In this document: positions 32,801-40,690 of the stretch, piece by piece | How the letters are laid out: each line of letters opens with the position of its first letter | Position numbering within the stretch: position 1 is the stretch's first letter | Assembly: GCF_963678635.1 (NCBI RefSeq) | Contig: NC_087071.1 | Location: 40,815,797 to 40,875,796, forward strand | From: Symsagittifera roscoffensis | Lineage: Eukaryota > Xenacoelomorpha > Acoela > Convolutidae | Direction: 5' to 3' | Length of the DNA stretch: 60,000 nt | Program-made: the position numbers and the translations under genes | Notes under the pieces: generated by a model | Databases searched by the model: none | What the model was told of the DNA's origin: nothing | The model's input: the letters and a program-made list of their open reading frames with translations, nothing else

Positions 32801-35800
32801 AAAATGAAAAATGTTCGTTTACCAGTGAAAAAATTGGAGCGGGACGATCAAAACTCAGTAACTTTTGAGGATATCAAAAAAGCAGTAGCTAACATCGCTT
32901 TATTAAATAATTACGATCCGTCAAAACAAACCAGAGTTAAGTGCGATGCAAGTCACAGCGGCCTCGGGGCTACTCTTGACCAATGCTCTAACCAAAACGA
33001 ATGGGTACCGATAGCATTTGCATCCCGGTACTTGAATTCCCAAGAAAAAAAAATTCACAATGAACTCGAACTGCTAGCAGTAGTTTGGGCGGTAGATCGC
33101 TTCAAACATTATTTACTGGGGAAAGAATTTGTCATAGCAACTGACCACAAGTCGTTAACGTCTGCTTTGGCGGAACATAGATCGAATAAAACGTATCAAT
33201 CTCGACTAACCAGGTGGGTTGATCGATTATTACCGTATCAATTTAAAATTACTCATATTCCGGGAACGGATATGGGTATCGTTGATTATCTGTCAAGAGA
33301 GCCCAATGGGGAACCATGGCCGGAAACAGAACTTGACGAGAGATTTGTAGTGACGTCTATTGAAAGTTTCCATAAAGCACTCGACTGTTTGAACAGTCGG
33401 TTTAGTGAAACAAATCCAAATAGTGCTATTAACATTCTAGAACATTCTAGAACACAAAGAGAAACTAGCTACTGTAAAGACAGCTCATCACGCGGTTGCT
33501 ATGACAAACAATTTGTTCAAAACTGGACAAAGCTCGACCGGAACGAAAACGGTCAAAGTTTACGTTTTCAAAAAGATCAGAAACAGAAAAACACTTTGGA
33601 CAAAATAGCTCGCGAGAAACAGTCGGTCAATATCTCACAATTTAACAAAAATTCAGTCAGAAAAAAACAATACTAAAATTTCACAACGATCAGCGGAGAT
33701 GGAGCAAAACAAACCAGGAAAGTCAAGGAAAATGATAATCAGACAGAATGGAGATCGGAGAGAGGACGAACTGACAGAACAAGTGACGGAAACCACCTTT
33801 TGCCGAACACGTATGGTGAAGAGAGGAACTGCGTGCAGTAGACAAGACGACTCAGACAACTCCGATTCAGATGTGCCCCAGGTTGAGTGGAGGACAGTAA
33901 AGAAATCATTCAGGCCTAAAGGATAGAAAGAAATAACATCTGGAAATGCAGCAGGAAATGTCGAGACAACTCTAATGTCATTTTGGGACCTCATGGGGCA
34001 GAAAAATCAGATAACCCGAAAAGCTTACTGGAACTAGAAGCACGGACAGTTCTTGATGACAGAAACAAATGTGATCAGACATTGGAAAAAAATACTCAAA
34101 GAGAGAATCCCCCAATCATAGAAGTAGACCTCACAGCTGAAAGCCCCTCAGAAAGTCCAGAAGTCAGCATAATCAAAAAAGAGAAGACAGGTCACAACTC
34201 CAGAAGAATCAGCTCGCATCAAAAAGAAACGAGTACAGAAATCAGCCTTGACAATCTCATCAAGTTGTTCGATAGAAGTTTATTAGCAGAATTGATATCA
34301 GAGGACGCTTGGATGGACAGACTTCGGCGGGTGATTGAGAGGAATGATCGTCATAGTTTCGAGTTGATGGGCCCGTATACCAATCCCCTCTGGCATCAAC
34401 TCTCTGTAGTGGACGATTGTATACTGGTGGACAACAGGCTAGCTGTCCCCGAACAATTGCGCTTAGCAGTGCTGAAGAGGATTCATGGCGGTCACCCAGG
34501 TCAGGAAGCGATGCTCGATGTTTCGAAATACCTGTGGTGGCCGCACATGCACAAGGATATTGTCAATCTGGCGGAAGAATGCAGAAGCTGCACTCGCTAT
34601 GGTAAGAATGCAAAATACATCATCCCAAAAATGCTACTAAGCCTCTTCCACTGCTAACGCAGTCGGGTCAAGAAGTTCAGTTAGACTACGCCGGTCCACT
34701 CGAAGACTACAAAGGAAAAAATATATAATTGCTGTTAGCAATAGATAGGTATTCTAAATTTCCATCGGTAAAAATCACTAAATCAACAGGGGGAAAATCG
34801 TCGAAAAAATTTCTTCGCTCATACATTGATATCCATGGGATACCAGAATCAATTCGAACTGATCAATTTTTCGGTTTCAAAGGTAAAACGATGAAAAAAT
34901 ATTGTTCTGACAATAACATTGAACAAAAATTTTGTCCAGTTGGAGATCATCGCGGATGCGGATTAGTGGAACGCACTATACAAACCATCAAAAGAAGACT
35001 GGGTGTAATGCTACTCGATGAAAACGTAACATCAATAAAATTATGTCTTAGTACAATACTTCGTGATCTTCGTTGGAGTAAACAGAAGACAATAAAATGT
35101 TGCCATTTGAGGCTCATTTTGGGAGATTGCCTAAAACAGAATTTAAAATTCTCAGTGATAGGTTTTTACGAAATTCTGATCGTTTAGATAAGGAACACCT
35201 GGAACGTTCGGCGCTGACTGCCTCCCAACTCAAAAAGCGCATTGACCAGTCTCGGGAAAGTCTGAAGATTGTCCGAAAAGGACAAAACAGCAGAGACGTG
35301 AGTCCACTATTTAAACAACAAGTCGACTCGGCTCAGGATCGGGCAAGAGCGCGGGCACTAAAAGAACTCCTAGAAGCCAATGCCAGATGGAACCAAACAC
35401 GACGCGATACATCTGCAAATGATTTAAGACGCACGGTAGACGAGACGAGTACTATCAACCCCGAGTTACGCAAAGAAATGCTGTACTCGTGGGAACGTGG
35501 TTTTATTGAGGATAAACCAGATTTGTCCACTAACCAATGCCATTCGTCACCAATCTTGATCAGAAAAGATGAGGGCAGGAAAAGCGGTAAGGCGCTTACG
35601 AAGCCATTGAAAGGAAGAGTCGTGGCAGAAACGCCCTCCACTGTCAAGACAGCAGCAGGGTCCATATACCGAAAGAGTGACATTGCCAAAGTCAAGGTTG
35701 CTGTTCAAGACAAGGATAACAACAATAACAGACGTTCTCCAACAGGAGAAGAACCCAAGAAAAAGCTGCAAAAACAGTCAAAGCGGCAGTCTGATGAACA

Positions 35801-38004
35801 GGACGAGGCGGAGAATAGTGGATCTGACGAGGAATTACTGCTAGAGCAGCGAATCATAGATCCATCGGAGGCAAAACGAAAATTTCAAGGCAGCCCTACA
35901 GTGGTCACGTCAAAGGATACTATACAGGGCGGTGGCCTAAACTTAGCGGTTCGAAGAGCCAAGCCAAATTTGGCCGGTCCATTCTCTAGAACACCCAAGA
36001 CGAAAGGGGGCACAAGCTCAAAAGATCCCCAACCAATCATTTCACCAAATAAAAGTGCTGCCACGGCAGCAGAAGCTCATGAATCTCAAGCGGAAATTCA
36101 AGCGGGTTCGTCAAGCCCAGGAGGCGTACAAAAATCGACTTCTACTCCGCATAGCAGTACGAGAAATAAGAAAAAAATATCACGCAATACATCTCCAGAA
36201 ACAATTTTAGACACATTCAACAGTAAAGATCTATCGGCAGCTGATTGGAATCGTTTAGCTGACCAAGTGTTCGAAAGAGGAGTACAACGTACGGCGGCAG
36301 ATATATTGCAATCTAAAGAAGATGGGGAAGATGAGGAAGAATCCAATAACCCTCCGGGGTTTTCGGACGAATCAGAAGTCGAAGAAACATCGGTTCGTAA
36401 AAGCGGAAGGTCCAAAAAGGGACCGACTAGATACGGGAATCCGATTAAACATTCGGTGAAGTCGATTTCTTACCATAATGATCTCTTAGACCTAAATCAG
36501 GCCGCACTTGAAGCATACCGAATTAAGTTAGCGAACTTCAAACCCGATGCGTCGAATTCGGTGGAAACAAAATTTGGTCTGCTAGAAAAACACCTTTTCA
36601 GGAGAAAGTTCGGCAGCGAGGCTCTCGACATCAATCGTTCCTGGAATGCCGAGTGGCGAATCCCATTACACTTTGAGGAAGAGCATGAAGAAAAAGATGG
36701 AAAATGATTCCAAACCAAAACCAACAGAGAAAAAAACTCTTTAAATTGAGTATTAAAACTCTTATTCATTATTATTAAAAATTTTAATAAAGTATTATAA
36801 AATTTTCTTGGCCGAGCGGGGTATGTGGTACCGCAACTGCTACTGCATTTGAAGTAACCATATAGTGGCCTTGGACATGCTGTTCATATTGTTATCTGTA
36901 AATTATATTATCCTATTATGTAAACCAAGGTCAATTACTACGTGACCTTTATTGCAAAAAATAGAGAGCTTTCTCTCAGATCTGTGACTCCGTACACAGT
37001 CGATCTCGGATAAAGAAATCCAAAATAAAACAATACGGTTTCAACTATTAAATTAATTCTGTGAAACCAAATCCGTTTTCATTAAAAACCTCAGATGTTC
37101 TGTTAGTTATCACAAGAACAAACTAGACCACTGTAATTTATTTTAAAATCAACAATCTTTTATGATGTACAGTTTTTATTTTTTGAGATAAATTGATTCA
37201 GTTGGAGTAAATTGGATCAAAGCATTACTGCTTTATCAGAGATTTTAAAAAAGTCAATTCCAGGTTGAACAACTAAAAAGTTGCTTTTTTCATTTTTTGA
37301 AATAAATGTTTGAACAAGCAGAGGGGACGGGAACATTAATGGTGATACTTAATGATGAAAAAAGAAAGCCGGTACGATAATGTTGTGTTGTACAGCAGCT
37401 TACCTGTCTTTGTTGTAGGGACTCCATCTTCATCTGAAATTCTTCCTTCTGGGCACTCAGTGCCTGCTCAACCTCTTTCATTTCACGCCTTCAAATATAA
37501 ACGAATGTTTTTCTGTTTTACGTGTCAATAATAAAAATTTTCTGAAGGCGCCTTTGGCGTGAGTATATACTAATTTTGAGGGAAGAACGCACGCCAAAAA
37601 AAAACAATTTTTTGGTCAAAAACTTCAAAAATTTTGGTCGGAAAATTTAGCGCAGAAAATTTGGTCGAAATAGTGTCTTCATATTGATTTTTTTAAAACC
37701 CCCACCCCCTCGAGAAAATCGTAGATCAGCCCCTGTTCATAAACCATTAATTAACTATGAAAAAACTACCTTCATTTTCTTTAAAAAAAGGTTAAGGCAG
37801 AGGAATTTTTCTACAAACATTATAAGAAGTGAACTTTTTAGTGAATAGTCAACGCGGGAAAATTCGACTCCCACATTAAACTAGGTACCTCTTCTCAAGT
37901 AGTTTTGTGGCTGGAGTAAGATGGTCATCTTCCCTCTCAGGGATCTTAACCAGTAACCTCTCCTCGTAAGTGGTTCTGAAGTACTCTTCCAAACTGAACG
38001 GCAT
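23452..38004 (-). CDS. CCDC42/CFAP73-like ciliary coiled-coil protein (5 exons)
   Basis: Gene span on the reverse strand with exons 38004-37889, 37488-37404, 24835-24653, 24410-24230 and 23828-23452, giving about 313 aa. Human CCDC42, as I recall it, is of similar length. Recognisable family blocks are ATKLLEKR near residue 32, EENDSKR-type KENDSKRLRALKKA near 90, YMDAVLETSDEF near 145, EITSRYETL, and the C-terminal TLELGRIRMATLNLF followed by FIQDLSQI. The family consists of coiled-coil proteins needed for cilia and sperm flagella. Introns 1 and 2 are GT-AG. Intron 3 starts GA and intron 4 has no GT donor. Intron 2 (12.6 kb) hosts a full LTR retrotransposon and a tandem array. An AG directly before the ATG could be a trans-splice or 5' intron acceptor. 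Confidence 0.8.
24198..24222 (-). mobile_element. Solo MITE terminus at the start of CCDC42-like intron 4
   Basis: On the reverse strand GGCTCTTTTCCAGTTC begins about 8 bases after the predicted exon 4 end. No partner terminus or 8-bp duplication is visible in the intron, so it is a fragment. Confidence 0.55.
24230..24410 (-). CDS. CCDC42-like gene, exon 4
   Basis: Starts after TTTTTGATGCAG in phase 0 with ERNKIQDTL and continues through FHSYMDAVLETSDEF and ITSRYETL, all coiled coil. The reading frame stays open to 24198, but the continuation (into a MITE terminus) does not fit the family. No GT occurs near the expected end. The junction at 24230/24229 (ATAG|GGAACC) is chosen because it keeps the frame and the family length; CGG|GCTC is an alternative. 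The 3' border is therefore uncertain by a few bases. Confidence 0.65.
24653..24835 (-). CDS. CCDC42-like gene, exon 3
   Basis: Follows TTTTTTTTCCCGCAG in phase 0 with EELERKE, directly continuing MESLQQRQ of exon 2. It encodes 61 residues of coiled coil, including LKENDSKRLRALKKA. The chosen 3' end is LEQ (CAG at 24655-24653), where the intron begins GAAAGAAC. Reading on to the first GT would add ERTIL just before ERNKIQ in the next exon. Confidence 0.7.
24931..25013. repeat. Dispersed ~82-bp repeat, copy 2
   Basis: Same orientation and borders as the copy at 20482-20562. Lies in intron 2 of the CCDC42-like gene. The end contains ccATTCGAATcgg, similar to a B box. Confidence 0.5.
25202..28560. 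repeat. Four tandem units of about 0.76-0.88 kb
   Basis: Units begin near 25202, 25961, 26824 and 27701 with tttttttgtttcc(t)tttgttc and atcgcgatgagag. They share blocks such as agcagtcttgttta, caactctcataatctttc and gacagcgtgcgaggatcaa. The first unit lacks about 100 bp after cctgctcgctccaa; the fourth ends at a MITE fragment. No unit has a long open frame. One block (aaaggcagccggaa ... gagcagtcttgttta) resembles the end of the hairpin-ended dispersed repeat, so the array may have grown from a copy of it. Confidence 0.85.
28562..28681. mobile_element. MITE 3' fragment, second subfamily
   Basis: Contains the 8604-type interior (gcattaaaacgtgtcaacgtgaac) and ends GGGAAACTGGAAAAGAGCC. It adjoins the end of the tandem array. 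Confidence 0.65.
28730..29725. repeat. Two partial copies of the hairpin-ended dispersed repeat
   Basis: Copies at about 28730-28935 and 29570-29725 share tttatatggc(g/a)tgtgg, aaaggc(g)atcggaaca and atacgag(c/t) blocks with 53390-53592. In the first copy the terminal hairpin has decayed; in the second it is partly kept (agggcttcaccctta). Confidence 0.6.
29833..30124 (+). repeat. 5' LTR of element A
   Basis: TGTGGTACCGC to GTTAGTTATCACA. It contains AATAAAAC-type A-rich sequence near 30034, and its last base is the A of the gag ATG. It is nearly identical to 36824-37114. Confidence 0.95.
30124..30996 (+). CDS. Gag (matrix/capsid part) of element A
   Basis: A 290-codon frame whose ATG overlaps the LTR end. 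An acidic Glu/Pro-rich stretch (residues about 58-85) is followed by a capsid-like helical part; ESFHAALTAQAAKAELG and LVRDLFFSRMKN match the usual capsid core of gypsy Gag proteins. The frame is lost near residue 270: the natural continuation lies in another frame, which also contains a TGA near 31040 beside a 17-bp tandem repeat. The zinc knuckles downstream are therefore separated from the capsid part, and the gene is broken. Confidence 0.8.
   Translation: MAQPAGSGFTAQDNRTDLEIPVFWASANSDPPWNFETWLDQFLLAVTVKENVDPEVMLEEPKTVLEEPLPTPEPPAQNEDAPAIAEREARNRLARDRVVQENEERVLRGPRVGHNVFYHEVGKRLASRLFLALGAEGKKKFIQKNPHTEISKLGFRDIVHLAKVSFEKTKCITYERYKLFTRSHEPNETLESFHAALTAQAAKAELGALEEELVRDLFFSRMKNVVLQDTLTFEAFSPEEVLKHAIKFEHSKQTTQAFQKSSSSTNVRIVLKFTIENQTRTDYGNWEQGL
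30125..30143 (+). promoter_or_regulatory. Primer binding site of element A
   Basis: TGGCGCAGCCAGCAGGATC follows the LTR directly. TGG plus the CGCAG(C/T)C start is what is expected for complementarity to the 3' end of a tRNA-Ser, as in several insect gypsy elements (from memory). It lies within the beginning of the gag frame. Confidence 0.6.
31086..32056 (+). pseudogene. Nucleocapsid zinc knuckles and protease of element A
   Basis: One frame, open from before 31086, encodes two different knuckles: CTRCGRAFGEGHLKNC (C-x2-C-x7-H-x3-C) and CKNCNKPNHFAKMC (standard CCHC). It then encodes an aspartic protease with the active-site motif IDTGSPVSLL near 31517 and the later ILGLDL motif near 31750. 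The start of the reverse transcriptase should follow in frame, but a frame change near 31920 moves it elsewhere; the last 45 codons before 32056 are out-of-frame noise. An ATG at 31142 is internal, not a true start. Confidence 0.75.
31930..32594 (+). pseudogene. Reverse transcriptase of element A
   Basis: The N-terminal part (CFIAPIVIT near 32070) lies in a different frame from the palm. The palm (32115-32594) has LALDAKPINGQ, FTVLDLKYAY, FLTGFYGLADMPAEFQ and FLDDILIVSKG, the last being the catalytic YxDD box with Phe instead of Tyr, common in gypsy relatives. The frame ends at 32594 by another shift; thumb sequence (LGHNLSVHG, LRSFMGSINH) follows in a new frame with an in-frame TAA near 32722. 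At least three lesions are present, so no active enzyme is expected. Confidence 0.8.
32804..33676 (+). pseudogene. RNase H and connection domain of element A
   Basis: Ty3-type RNase H with the catalytic sites in order: CDASHSGLGATL, NELELLAVVWAVDRF and ATDHKSL. It is followed by RLTRWVDRLLPYQFKITHIPG and MGIVDYLSREP, which normally link to the integrase. The frame runs on to 33676 in Lys/Gln-rich sequence, then breaks. It was originally part of one pol polyprotein; the ATG used here has no biological meaning. Confidence 0.85.
33983..35187 (+). pseudogene. Integrase zinc-binding and catalytic core of element A
   Basis: An acidic/serine-rich spacer is followed by the HHCC domain (RIHGGHPGQEAMLDVSKYLW, then CRSC near 34590) in a frame ending at 34657. 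The first catalytic Asp (LDYAGPL, near 34690) lies in a different frame, which is cut by TAA at 34726. From 34729 the frame holds the second Asp (IRTDQFFGFKG) and the Glu (GLVERTIQTIKRRLG). All three catalytic residues exist, but not in one frame. Confidence 0.8.
35097..36707 (+). CDS. Integrase C-terminus with a long disordered extension, element A
   Basis: A 536-codon open frame. It starts as the integrase C-terminal region (MLPFEAHFGRLPKTEF is the standard end of the core) and includes a GPY/F-like module around AAGSIYRKSDIAKVKV. It then continues for about 330 residues of Lys/Arg/Ser/Glu/Pro-rich, low-complexity, probably unstructured protein with RKSGRSKKGPTRYGNP near its end and a more hydrophobic final 80 residues. 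No envelope features (signal peptide, membrane anchor) are present. Element B has a similar extension. This is the longest intact frame in the window, unlike the broken enzyme domains before it. It may have been translated only as part of pol. Confidence 0.7.
   Translation: MLPFEAHFGRLPKTEFKILSDRFLRNSDRLDKEHLERSALTASQLKKRIDQSRESLKIVRKGQNSRDVSPLFKQQVDSAQDRARARALKELLEANARWNQTRRDTSANDLRRTVDETSTINPELRKEMLYSWERGFIEDKPDLSTNQCHSSPILIRKDEGRKSGKALTKPLKGRVVAETPSTVKTAAGSIYRKSDIAKVKVAVQDKDNNNNRRSPTGEEPKKKLQKQSKRQSDEQDEAENSGSDEELLLEQRIIDPSEAKRKFQGSPTVVTSKDTIQGGGLNLAVRRAKPNLAGPFSRTPKTKGGTSSKDPQPIISPNKSAATAAEAHESQAEIQAGSSSPGGVQKSTSTPHSSTRNKKKISRNTSPETILDTFNSKDLSAADWNRLADQVFERGVQRTAADILQSKEDGEDEEESNNPPGFSDESEVEETSVRKSGRSKKGPTRYGNPIKHSVKSISYHNDLLDLNQAALEAYRIKLANFKPDASNSVETKFGLLEKHLFRRKFGSEALDINRSWNAEWRIPLHFEEEHEEKDGK
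36812..36823 (+). promoter_or_regulatory. Putative polypurine tract of element A
   Basis: GAGCGGGGTA directly before the 3' LTR is the only purine-rich stretch there and is the likely plus-strand primer site. It is shorter and less pure than usual. Confidence 0.45.
36824..37114 (+). repeat. 3' LTR of element A
   Basis: Pairs with 29833-30124, with about seven substitutions and one single-base gap. Followed by the target repeat AGAAC. Confidence 0.95.
37404..37488 (-). CDS. CCDC42-like gene, exon 2
   Basis: Starts after TTGAAG with one base completing an Arg codon and ends CAG|GTAAGC in phase 0. It encodes 28 residues of coiled coil (REMKEVEQALSAQKEEFQMK core, then MESLQQRQ). MESLQQRQ|EELERKE across the 12.6-kb intron matches the family block METL...RWEEL (from memory). 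Confidence 0.75.
37545..37735. mobile_element. MITE fragment, GGCGCC family, in CCDC42-like intron 1
   Basis: Reverse-orientation partial copy of 487-880: gaaggcgcctttggcg, ttttttggtcaaaaac, cccctcgagaaaatcgtagatc, ending agcccctg. The other end is not recognisable. Confidence 0.55.
37889..38004 (-). CDS. CCDC42-like gene, exon 1
   Basis: ATG at 38004-38002 preceded by CTTTGTGAAG. It encodes MPFSLEEYFRTTYEERLL, matching the LAEYFRLQYGERLL-type start of CCDC42, then PATKLLEKR and a donor AG|GTACCT in phase 2. No upstream promoter motif is evident. The AG immediately before the ATG fits a spliced-leader or 5'-UTR intron acceptor, a common arrangement in larvaceans. Confidence 0.75.
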
Positions 38005-40329
38005 CTTCACAAAGAACAGTAATTACAAAAAATAAAAATTAAAACTGCAATTGTCTTTTAAAGTGGCTATTTCAACGAATTGTAGCTTAACAAGGTTTCT
38101 TTTTCAGATTTATAAACAGGTCTGCAGTAGAAAATCAAAACACATAGCATACGATTTTAAAAAAAAAACAATTTAATTGAACTGACACAAATGCACCTTT
38201 TGGTAGTGTACGTACTGGTAAATGATTTATATGTTTTAACGATAATGATGGTGCTGTTTCTGATGTGTTTTCTGTTATTCAAACGTGCGTGCGTTTTTAT
38301 GCACTGACTATACGTTTCGAAAAAAACAACAAGCACACGGCTTCAAATTAAACCTATAGGCCGGAGTGAAAAAAATATATATCTGATTAAAAATGACTGA
38401 AACTGAAAAAGTATCAGAACTAGAAAATGAAGCGCAGTTTAACTGATATCATGTCATATGTCAATTAGCGTACCTGTATCGCGTGATTGAAGTGTGAAAA
38501 AAGCAGGTTGTGAAGCACACTCTTGTAACCCCCACCTATTGTTACTGAATAGCTGACGCTTATATCTGGTGATAAGAAAGACTAGAAAGATCCCATATTC
38601 GACATAATTACCTATGAATAAAACTATTGGGCGCTTTTTCTCCAGATTTCCCTTTCTTGGCAACTGCGAAATGTGTTTCTCGGATTGCAATTACCGTGTC
38701 TTTACTTTATCGCTTTCTTACTATGGCCCTCTAGCAATTAAAAGCTCCCCCATATACAAAACGGTTGCTCATCTACCTGCAACTTTCTCTTCTAATTTTT
38801 GTTCAGGTTTTTCAATTATCATGAAATATCAATTTTTGCATGAAAAAATTCTGATATTTACAAATAAAAAAATCCACGCACATTTTTTTCAAAAAGAGGA
38901 AAGAAAAAGTACTAGCTGGATATTTTCTTGTTTTTAGTTCATAGCAGATAACATAAACTTGAAATGGTCCAAAAAAAGTACAGCAGCACGAGAATGTATA
39001 AACAGGTGAGCAGAAAATCAAAGTCTCTTGAAATCTCGTTAATGCTAAAAGTCAAAATAGGGGTACGCGTGGCGAGTTCGACTTGACTGACTCCTTGGTG
39101 GCCGGCGTATTTCCGCCAACCTTAGGTACGAGAGCGCGCAGCGCACGAGTACAGTTTACTTTTAACGAGCTACCGCGAGTTTTTAAAGTTATGCACATAA
39201 CTTTCAAATGCACAATAAGTTTCAAAATGACGATCTCGGAGAGCAATCGCTATTTTTCCTTGGGTATTTTCCATTGTGACTGGCTTTCTAAATTAAGAAA
39301 AATAGAAGCGCAATTTCTATTCATTTCTTATTGGGAGAAATCCCATTTCTTTCCGGAAAAAGTCGGGGAATTCAAAGGAAAACAGAACAAAATTAAAAAA
39401 ATTTACAATGTTTTCAAGCACCTTCAAACCGTACCGTATATTTTTTGGTCCCACAAGCCGGATGACCAAGTTCGAATCCCGATTGAAAACAAAATTTTTT
39501 TTTTCAGATTTTCAGTTTGCTCAGCTCGCTTATTTTATAACAAGGAAACATTTCAAAATTGTTTTTTTTCCTCTGCTCACAAAGGTAGTTGGTTCAGTGT
39601 ACCCGTCGCCCACCCTACAAATGAGTGATTAGGATTTAAACTCAATCCGAGGGAATACAACAGAGGAGTCACTTCGTGTCCCAGACAAGATAGTTCAGTT
39701 CTGTTACTCAAATCTGAAAGCAAGAGTTACTGAACGAATGCAAACAGCAAAATGCAAGTAACATGATTAGTCCTCGCGTCTTGACTAGGTTGTTCATTTA
39801 GAATAAATTGACTTTAGTATAAAGTGACCATTCGCTTTGTCTTCAAACCATTTTTTCATTACTGGTCAAACATCCAATACTTATCAGCAAACAAGTGAAA
39901 AAGGCTAAGATCCTTTACATCGGGACGGCAAACTTTAAGCCTAGATTCTTACTAATAGACTACTCAGCATAAAGTTGACTCCAAACTGCAAACGGTAAAT
40001 TTGCACGCTGCAAAAATTTGAAGTAAGTTTTTTTCTGATTTTTTTTCTGAATTTGTTTCGGTCAATGGTTTCGATTCATCAACCGATTCAAAAAGCTTAT
40101 CTAAAAGTCGTTTTTAGGTTTAGATCAAAAAATTGTTTATTCGGCTACTTTTGCGTAAAATTTTGATATTGAGCAAAATGTCTTGTAGGGTGTCTTTCTA
40201 CCGGTTGTAAGTATTTTGAATTCGTTTGATCCAACCAAAAAAACTGGATACCAAAAAAACCAGTTGCTAGTATGCTTGCTCCAATCACAAACTCTGAACT
40301 AAAGTAACCTTAAAATGATCCAATGCGAA
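38005..40329. other. Non-coding stretch
   Basis: No supported gene. The 181-codon frame at 39083-39628 starts with TTG, lacks homology and overlaps a tRNA-like B box (AGTTCGAATCCCG near 39470), so SINE-derived sequence is likelier than a gene. Confidence 0.35.
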
Positions 40330-40690
40330 CAGTTGAATTAACAGTAGGAGATTCTCGGTATGTAACTCCGACAATCTTTAAATTTGGATTTTTAATTGGT
40401 TATAAAAACCACAATTTGTAGCTAAAAACACAAGAAGCAAGCTCACAAATCGCAGGTAATTGTATAAAACAAAATTCTTTTGTCTATATGTCAGACTCAA
40501 TCAAGTCTGAACCAAAGTAGAGAGAAAAAGCAGCTAAGAAAGGTCAAATCAGTTATAGACCATCGTGTTTACATCTAAAAGTTCCGGGTGTGGGGAAATT
40601 TGAACCCGAAGTTGAACTGCGCAAGAAATTTTATGCTGACATGCGCGAGAGACTAGTCACTTGGCCGCACGGTCATTAGTTAATAATTAC
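40330..40690 (-). mobile_element. tRNA-derived SINE-like repeat, copy 1
   Basis: On the reverse strand a tRNA-like head (about 40672-40582) has an A-box-like GCGGCCAAGTGACTAGTC and a B-box-like GGGTTCAAATTTC about 60 bases further, as in tRNAs with a long variable arm (Ser/Leu type). An AT-rich body of about 250 bp follows. The unit is repeated at 44265-44610 with shared body blocks (cacaatttgtagctaaa, aatcaa(g)tctgaa). Confidence 0.65.

Larger units (their letters stand above)
29833..37114 (+). mobile_element. Complete Ty3/gypsy LTR retrotransposon (element A), coding region broken
   Basis: A 7282-bp insertion with 292-bp and 291-bp LTRs starting TGTGG and ending ATCACA, flanked by the exact 5-bp repeat AGAAC (29828-29832, 37115-37119). 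Order is gag, protease, reverse transcriptase, RNase H, integrase, long C-terminal extension: the Ty3/gypsy order. The LTRs differ at about eight positions (roughly 2.7%). Several stops and frame changes interrupt pol, so the copy is not autonomous. It sits in intron 2 of the CCDC42-like gene, antisense to that gene. Domain style (DTGS protease, FLDD reverse transcriptase) recalls Tor-type elements of Oikopleura; this is recalled, not searched. Confidence 0.92.

Noticed and set aside
35097-36707. Envelope gene for element A
   Set aside because: The frame begins with integrase core-end sequence and has no signal peptide, membrane anchor or cysteine pattern typical of envelope proteins.
39083-39628. 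181-codon frame
   Set aside because: Starts with TTG, has no domain, and overlaps a tRNA-like B box that suggests SINE-derived sequence.
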